From Psychrobacter urativorans (GTDB lineage Bacteria; Pseudomonadota; Gammaproteobacteria; Pseudomonadales; Moraxellaceae), in NCBI RefSeq assembly GCF_904846695.1, contig NZ_CAJHBR010000018.1:16766-80765 (forward strand): 64,000 bases of DNA. The letters are read 5' to 3'. The position numbers were made by a program, and so were the translations under genes. The notes under the pieces are model-generated. The model saw nothing but the letters and a program-made list of their open reading frames with translations. It was not told the origin of the DNA and ran no database searches. Of the stretch, positions 59,415-64,000 are shown piece by piece. Positions within the stretch are counted from its first letter, which is position 1. Each line of letters opens with the position of its first letter.

Positions 59415-60059
59415 ATGAGTAAGGCGACCAAAATTGCATTGTTAGATTATGGCATGGGCAATTTGCACTCAGCTAGCAAAGCCTTATCAGCGGTCGGCGC
59501 AGAAGTGTCGATCACTAATGATCCCAAAGTTGTCGCTGCTGCTGATAAAATCTTCTTTCCAGGGGTCGGTGCTATGCGCGCTTGTATCGCCGGTATGCAA
59601 GAGAACGGCATTGACGAAGTGATACGCCACGCGGTGTTTAATAAGCCGGTGATGGCGATCTGTGTGGGCATGCAAGCGTTGTTTGAAGACTCGGCTGAGA
59701 ATGATGGCACGCCTTGCTTAAATGTCTTGGATGGCAAAGTCAAAGCTTTTGATCCGACGTGGACCGATGAAAACCATCAGCTTATAAAAGTTCCACACAT
59801 GGGCTGGAATACTATTACTGGTATGGATTTGGCTCATCCGTTATGGCGAGGGATCAAGGATCAGTCGCACTTCTACTTTGTGCATAGCTATTACTGTGAG
59901 CCAGCAGATAGCAGCCAAGTTGCTGCTGTTTGTGACTATGGCCAGCCGTTTTGCGCCAGCATCTTACAAGACAATCTATTCGCCACCCAGTTTCATCCAG
60001 AAAAGAGCCATAGCGCAGGCTTACAGTTATTGAAAAATTTTGTAGAGTGGGATGTGTAG
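59415..60059 (+). CDS. hisH: Imidazole glycerol phosphate synthase subunit HisH
   Basis: HisH is the glutaminase subunit that supplies ammonia to HisF. Class I amidotransferase motifs are clear: [23 protein letters not shown], the nucleophile in [11 protein letters not shown], and the His-Glu pair in [10 protein letters not shown]. It is 214 residues, as expected. It begins at the base after the hisB stop codon, so the two are translationally coupled. hisA and hisF do not follow within the window. Confidence 0.97.
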   Translation: MSKATKIALLDYGMGNLHSASKALSAVGAEVSITNDPKVVAAADKIFFPGVGAMRACIAGMQENGIDEVIRHAVFNKPVMAICVGMQALFEDSAENDGTPCLNVLDGKVKAFDPTWTDENHQLIKVPHMGWNTITGMDLAHPLWRGIKDQSHFYFVHSYYCEPADSSQVAAVCDYGQPFCASILQDNLFATQFHPEKSHSAGLQLLKNFVEWDV

Positions 60060-60570
60060 CTAATCCCGCCTTCTGCTTGTATCTGCCTAGCCGCTGGCGT
60101 GTGGACTAAAGTGTCTGCTAGCGTTCGCTCTAGCCGAGCGACCACTCCCAGCCACAGTCCACAGCGCCATCGTCAGCAGCAGGATACCTCGACAGTCGGG
60201 GCTAAACCGCACTGCGAGACCATGCTTGAGCGCTTTAATGACTTAGACATTACTTAGAAATGACTTAGAAATGACTTACAGCTAATGATCGAAGCTTTGC
60301 TAATGGGGTTAAATTCTCTTTTACAAAGTGGCGATGAATTTATAACTGAAACTTTATAGTCGAGACTGTACAACCCAAGGCTTTAGGAGCAAGATAGCTA
60401 AAACGGTCAGCTTTTGCATTGTGACTTGATTGTGTTTGCTTATATTGTATTTGGTTAGAGGGTGGTTTTTTAAACTATAATATGCAGCCGTTAAGTTTAA
60501 CCATAAGATGGGTTTGCGTCAGCGCAACTCATCTTTTTTATTGATTATAGCTACAATTTGAGAGAAAAAA
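60060..60570. other. Intergenic region after hisH with a GC-rich block
   Basis: The first 180 bases (about 60060-60240) are clearly GC-richer than the surroundings and contain self-complementary pieces such as GCTAGCGTTCGCTCTAGCC; no frame is convincingly coding. From about 60235 there is a short repeat of AATGACTTAG units. The remainder is AT-rich and presumably holds the promoter of the next gene. Confidence 0.6.
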
Positions 60571-60945
60571 GTGGATTTTACTACCTTCAAAATGGGCGTA
60601 ATAGTAGCTACTGGCCTAGATAAAGATGCTCTACATATGTATGTGGGTATTAGTGTTTATCTGCTGTGTTTAGTATTGCTGCGTCCGATCTTCAAAAAGC
60701 AGGGCATAAGATCCTTTATCGCTTTAATTATTGTGACTAGCGTCGCCTTGCTAGGCGAATATCTAGATAACCGCCATATTATTGTACCAAAAGGTATTTT
60801 TGCTTTAGGCAGCGAGGATATAAAAGCCAGCATTCATGACCTTATAAATACTTGCTTACTGTCTTATCTACTCTATGCCTTGACGATGTGGACCAAAATA
60901 TTTCAGCCTACCAATGCAGCAACTAGAATGCTAAAACAACGCTAA
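60571..60945 (+). CDS. Small integral membrane protein, function unknown
   Basis: A 124-residue protein with about three hydrophobic segments (MYVGISVYLLCLVLLRPIF; FIALIIVTSVALLGEYLD; LLSYLLYALTMWTKIF). The spacing of charged residues in HMYVGIS, GEYLDNRH and SIHDLINT recalls VanZ-like membrane proteins, but this is weak. The start is GTG 60571 with GAGAG upstream; no ATG lies close. The last codons (KQR and stop) fall inside an 11-base tandem repeat. Confidence 0.65.
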   Translation: MDFTTFKMGVIVATGLDKDALHMYVGISVYLLCLVLLRPIFKKQGIRSFIALIIVTSVALLGEYLDNRHIIVPKGIFALGSEDIKASIHDLINTCLLSYLLYALTMWTKIFQPTNAATRMLKQR

Positions 60946-60976
60946 AACAACGCTAAAACAACGCTAAAACAACGCT
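60930..60976. repeat. 11-bp tandem repeat across a stop codon
   Basis: Four exact GCTAAAACAAC units (60930-60973) and a partial fifth. The stop codon of the small membrane protein gene is in the second unit, so extra copies do not alter the protein. Confidence 0.9.
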
Positions 60977-61287
60977 CGTAGTTTAAGGTAGTCTGCCTAT
61001 ATAGCTTAGTTTTCTAATCGCCTATTCTGCTGTTAATTATCACTTTTTGGCGGCTAGGCTATTAGCTCCGCTCCGCTCCGCTCAACTCAGCTCATAGCCA
61101 AAAAGCCAACTAGTTGTGCAGTCGAGCATCCTAAACGTTACAAAGCTTACGAAATATAAAAATTCTCATCTATTTAGTACTTCCTTAGTTTGTTATTTTG
61201 AATGCAGATTATAGCTGAATAGTTCTATGCATGATTTCTACCATTCTCGATTAATAATCCAATATAAATAATAAAATAGGAAAACTT
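60946..61287. other. Intergenic spacer before hchA (342 bp)
   Basis: Besides the tail of the 11-base repeat there is a GCTCC-type pentamer repeat at about 61066-61082 (GCTCCGCTCCGCTCCGCTC). No gene is visible. Confidence 0.6.
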
Positions 61288-62199
61288 ATGAATATTCAAC
61301 AACTACTAGATAAAGCCAAAGACACTTTAGGTTTGGAACCGCAAGAGACTGCAGCGGGAATTTATATCCCATCTACATCGTCACTTAAATTGGCAGCGCC
61401 TAATAAGACCAACTACGATAACACTGAGTACGATACGCCTTATACTGGCAATAAAAAAATTCTAATGGTCTGTACTGAGCAGCAATACATGACGATGGAG
61501 AATGGCAACAAGTTCGACACAGGCAATCATCCTGTAGAGATGATGGTGCCTTTACTGCATTTTAAAAAAGCCGGATTTGAGGTAGATGTCTTTACCCCAA
61601 CAGGCGATCCTGTCAAAGTTGAGCAATGGGCGATGCCAGAGGATGATGAGGACGTCAAAGCTATCTATAACGAATATAAGTCTAAGCTTGAGAATCCCAA
61701 TAGTATCGCAGGCTTTGTGGCAAATGATATGACTGATAGCGACGACTATGCAGCGATCTTTATTCCAGGTGGTCATGGCGCGATGCTGGGCTTACCTGAA
61801 GATAAAAACCTTGGTGAACTATTGCGCTGGGCGGTAGATAAGGAGCTATTTACTCTAGCAATTTGTCACGGACCAGCGGCTTTATTGGCTGCCAATTTAG
61901 CCAGTGCTGATAGTTCAGAGCCACAGGATAAGTCTGATAGTGACTTTATCTTTAAAGGCTATGAGATAGTAGCGTTCCCTACTGGTATGGATAAGCAAAT
62001 GCCGAAGATTGGTTATTTGCCTGGCACTATGCCTTGGTATTTCGGCGAAAAGTTAGAGAGTTTAGGCGTTACTATCAGTAATAAGCTGACGACAGGACAG
62101 ACGCATCAGGATAGAAAATTAATCTCAGGTGATGGGCCATTAGCTGCCAATGATTTTGGCAAGCTTAGTGCTAAGGCGTTATTAGAGGCGCTGAACTAA
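61288..62199 (+). CDS. hchA: Protein/nucleic acid deglycase and chaperone HchA (Hsp31)
   Basis: A DJ-1/PfpI-superfamily protein of 303 residues (E. coli Hsp31 283). The nucleophile cysteine lies in LAICHGPAALLAA, and the metal/acid region in FIPGGHGAMLGLPEDKNLG is typical. Hsp31 acts as a holdase chaperone and a glyoxalase III / deglycase. Other signatures are KILMVCTEQQYMTMENGNKF and DTGNHPVEMMVPL. Ribosome site ATAGGA. A strong terminator follows, so it is monocistronic. Confidence 0.93.
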   Translation: MNIQQLLDKAKDTLGLEPQETAAGIYIPSTSSLKLAAPNKTNYDNTEYDTPYTGNKKILMVCTEQQYMTMENGNKFDTGNHPVEMMVPLLHFKKAGFEVDVFTPTGDPVKVEQWAMPEDDEDVKAIYNEYKSKLENPNSIAGFVANDMTDSDDYAAIFIPGGHGAMLGLPEDKNLGELLRWAVDKELFTLAICHGPAALLAANLASADSSEPQDKSDSDFIFKGYEIVAFPTGMDKQMPKIGYLPGTMPWYFGEKLESLGVTISNKLTTGQTHQDRKLISGDGPLAANDFGKLSAKALLEALN

Positions 62200-62246
62200 A
62201 AGTCTATATAAGTTATTCTAAAATAAAATATAAAAGCTTATGGCAT

Positions 62247-62277
62247 AAAAAACGGACTATTTAATAGTCCGTTTTTT
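62247..62277. terminator. Terminator after hchA
   Basis: A perfect stem AAAAAACGGACTAT with ATAGTCCGTTTTTT, bidirectional, about 50 bases past the hchA stop and between convergent genes. Confidence 0.9.
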
Positions 62278-62373
62278 GTTTTAACATAAAAGGCTTCGAT
62301 GATTCATTATTTTAATGATTAAAGCCTTTTTAAGGCTAAAAGTTTTTTAAATTAGCTATTTAGCCTTTAGCCT

Positions 62374-63726
62374 TTAGCATCTAGCATTGTCATACAGCTC
62401 ACGTACCACCTCACCAATGACTTTAATACCTTCAATCAGCGTTTGCTCATCAGCAGCGATACTCATGCGGATACACTCGTGTGCATGCTTGTAGTCGTTA
62501 ACATCGACCCCAGGGAAGAAGTATTTACTAGGGACAATCAGCGTGCCTTTTTGTTTTAGACGCTCATACAACTCAACGGTATCAATCGGCAAATCTTTAA
62601 ACCATAGCCATAAGAAGATAGCGCCTTCAGGCTTATGAATGACTAAAGGATAGTCTCCCAAGGCTTCTTTTAATAGGCGTACGGCTAACTTGGCTTGCTG
62701 CTGATAAAATGGCTTAATCTCATTATCAGACAATTGCTTAATGCGATCGTCTTTAACCAACGGTGTAGCAATGGCCGCGCCAAAGCGAGTAGGGGCAAGA
62801 TTGACTACCGCATTCATCGAGCTTACCGCTGCGATAACCTCTGGCGCGGCAACGATAATGCCCGTACGCACGCCTGGCAAACCGATTTTAGATAAGCTAA
62901 AGCATAGAATGGTATTGTCATCCCAATTGAGATGGGCATCAGAATAGATGATATTCGGGAAAGGCATACCATAAGCGTTATCAATAATCAGCGGCACTTC
63001 GTAGCGCTTAGCAATGTCGCTTAAACGGCTCATTTCTTCATCGGTCAAGACGTTACCCGTTGGGTTAGTCGGACGCGAACAGCAAATCGCCCCGATACGT
63101 CCTTCAACCAGCGCAGGTAACTGCTCAAGCGCTGCAAAATCTACCCGATATTTAAAGAAACCGTCTTCACCATCATGGCTGACTTCATCGATATGCGGTA
63201 GTACAGCAGCGAAGTGCTGACCGTCGACATGCACATCGCTATAGCCAATATATTCTGGCGCTAGTGGTAGCAGGATAGATTTATCTATGGACTGGTTCGA
63301 CTCATTGTGCTCAGCAGCTTCATTAGTAAAAGCACCGCCAAACAGGTTAAATAAGTAGAAAAAAGCGTTTTGTGAGCCATTGGTTAAAGCAATATTAGCT
63401 GCCGTCAAGTTCCAATCGTAATGACGATTAAAGAAGCCGACTAAGGCGTCGATAAAGGCGGCATCGCCTTGTGGGTTAGAGTAGTTACCCATGCTATTAA
63501 GAGCGGTAGTACTGGTTGCTGTTCCTGTGGCATTGACGCTGCCATCGTTACCCAAGGTTTGGTAAGTCTGCAAAAATAATTCATCAACGGCTTTGATTCG
63601 AGCGGGATTACCGCCACCCAGCATATTTATAGGCTGATCACTTTTTAGCGCATTGCCTAAGTCATCCATTAATTGTGAGATGCCAGTAGGCTGAGTGAAT
63701 TTCTGACCAAATTTTGAGAATTTCAT
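62374..63726 (-). CDS. avtA: Valine-pyruvate aminotransferase AvtA
   Basis: AvtA is a class I PLP aminotransferase that interconverts valine and alanine with their keto acids. It begins MKFSKFGQKFTQPTGISQLM and continues MLGGGNPARIKAVDELF, the typical AvtA start. The PLP lysine is in CFSLSKIGLPGVRTG, and the SRPTNPTGNVLTDEEM, DNAYGMPFPNI and MSIAADEQTL regions are the usual contacts. It is 450 residues against about 420 for E. coli. Downstream (62350-62375) the non-coding sequence has tandem TTAGCC units. Confidence 0.93.
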   Translation of the reverse strand: MKFSKFGQKFTQPTGISQLMDDLGNALKSDQPINMLGGGNPARIKAVDELFLQTYQTLGNDGSVNATGTATSTTALNSMGNYSNPQGDAAFIDALVGFFNRHYDWNLTAANIALTNGSQNAFFYLFNLFGGAFTNEAAEHNESNQSIDKSILLPLAPEYIGYSDVHVDGQHFAAVLPHIDEVSHDGEDGFFKYRVDFAALEQLPALVEGRIGAICCSRPTNPTGNVLTDEEMSRLSDIAKRYEVPLIIDNAYGMPFPNIIYSDAHLNWDDNTILCFSLSKIGLPGVRTGIIVAAPEVIAAVSSMNAVVNLAPTRFGAAIATPLVKDDRIKQLSDNEIKPFYQQQAKLAVRLLKEALGDYPLVIHKPEGAIFLWLWFKDLPIDTVELYERLKQKGTLIVPSKYFFPGVDVNDYKHAHECIRMSIAADEQTLIEGIKVIGEVVRELYDNARC

Positions 63727-63875
63727 AGGGTTACCGTGAAGTTATTATTTATTTGATAAAGTGGCGCTATTATAGCAAATGAGGAGTGTTGATTGGGCAA
63801 AGCGTGGGGCTGATACTGAATAGTGAAAGAAAAGCTAAGCTTCCAGTTCAATTTTGATCTTTTTGGAAGTGCCAG

Positions 63876-64000
63876 TATAGTCACCTGACTTCAAAAATGT
63901 TATAGAATGAGTCAACTAAACGATTATTACTATAAATGACCATGACTTACTCCCTAGATTATCGCAAACAAGTCCTGAAAAGCTTAGATGAGGGTATGAC
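63876..64000 (+). mobile_element. Left end of an IS630-family insertion sequence
   Basis: From the putative terminal TATAGTCACCTGACTTC at 63876, a 60-base leader is followed by a transposase start, cut by the window edge. The end shares only its first bases, TATAGTC, with the MITE-like repeats. Confidence 0.65.
63936..64000 (+). CDS. IS630-family transposase, N-terminal 21 residues
   Basis: ATG 63936 starts MTMTYSLDYRKQVLKSLDEGM and continues off the window. The MTYSLDYRKQVL-type beginning is typical of the helix-turn-helix at the N-terminus of IS630-family transposases. No catalytic region is included, so activity cannot be judged. Confidence 0.7.
   Translation, partial: MTMTYSLDYRKQVLKSLDEGM

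Noticed and set aside
60355..60380. Further MITE copy starting TATAGTCGAGA
   Set aside because: The similarity ends after about 11 bases and no inverted end is found nearby.

Overview
The window is a chromosomal segment from a gammaproteobacterium of the Moraxellaceae, most likely a Psychrobacter. This is inferred from the gene order around dnaA, the moderate-to-low GC content and the many hydrophilic linker insertions in housekeeping proteins; no database was searched. It holds the replication origin. Genes left of about 9.0 kb (dnaA, dnaN, recF, gyrB) are on the minus strand and genes right of 9.7 kb (rpmH, rnpA, yidD, yidC, mnmE, nrdR, ribD, ribE) are on the plus strand, so both sets point away from the dnaA-rpmH gap. 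That gap carries a dense cluster of DnaA boxes. Two more tight DnaA-box clusters lie in the yidD-yidC and ribD-ribE gaps. Eleven parS-like palindromes of the form TGTTTCAYRTGAAACA are scattered from 1.4 to 33.5 kb, several of them inside coding sequences, which suggests a broad ParB-binding centromere zone overlapping the origin.

From 17 to 34 kb the genes are a hybrid sensor kinase (minus strand), fmt-rsmB, a large AT-rich single gene of 1082 codons that looks horizontally acquired (VPA1262-like with a phospholipase-D-like motif, a candidate defence gene), thrC, and then a LysM protein, dprA and tsaC followed by a TIGR01777-type epimerase. From 33.5 to 39.2 kb there are two pairs of paralogues: two membrane-anchored metallophosphoesterases around a tiny HMA-like protein, and two HSL-type alpha/beta hydrolases in tandem.

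From 39.8 to 56.5 kb come the grpE-dnaK chaperone genes, a bioF-bioC pair, a small outer-membrane beta-barrel, an NfeD/stomatin pair, a phytase-like secreted-esterase-family protein, hemN, comM, a DUF2238 membrane protein, fhs and gph. The last 8 kb hold DUF4385, a small exported protein, tRNA-Phe, a GNAT/PanZ-like protein, hisB-hisH, a small membrane protein, hchA and avtA, and the first bases of an IS630-family element at the right edge.

Non-coding structure worth attention: a pair of 146-bp inverted MITE-like repeats with TATAGTC ends, an 11-copy TTAG microsatellite just upstream of gph, several tandem repeats that overlap stop codons, and an unusually GC-rich intergenic stretch after hisH.
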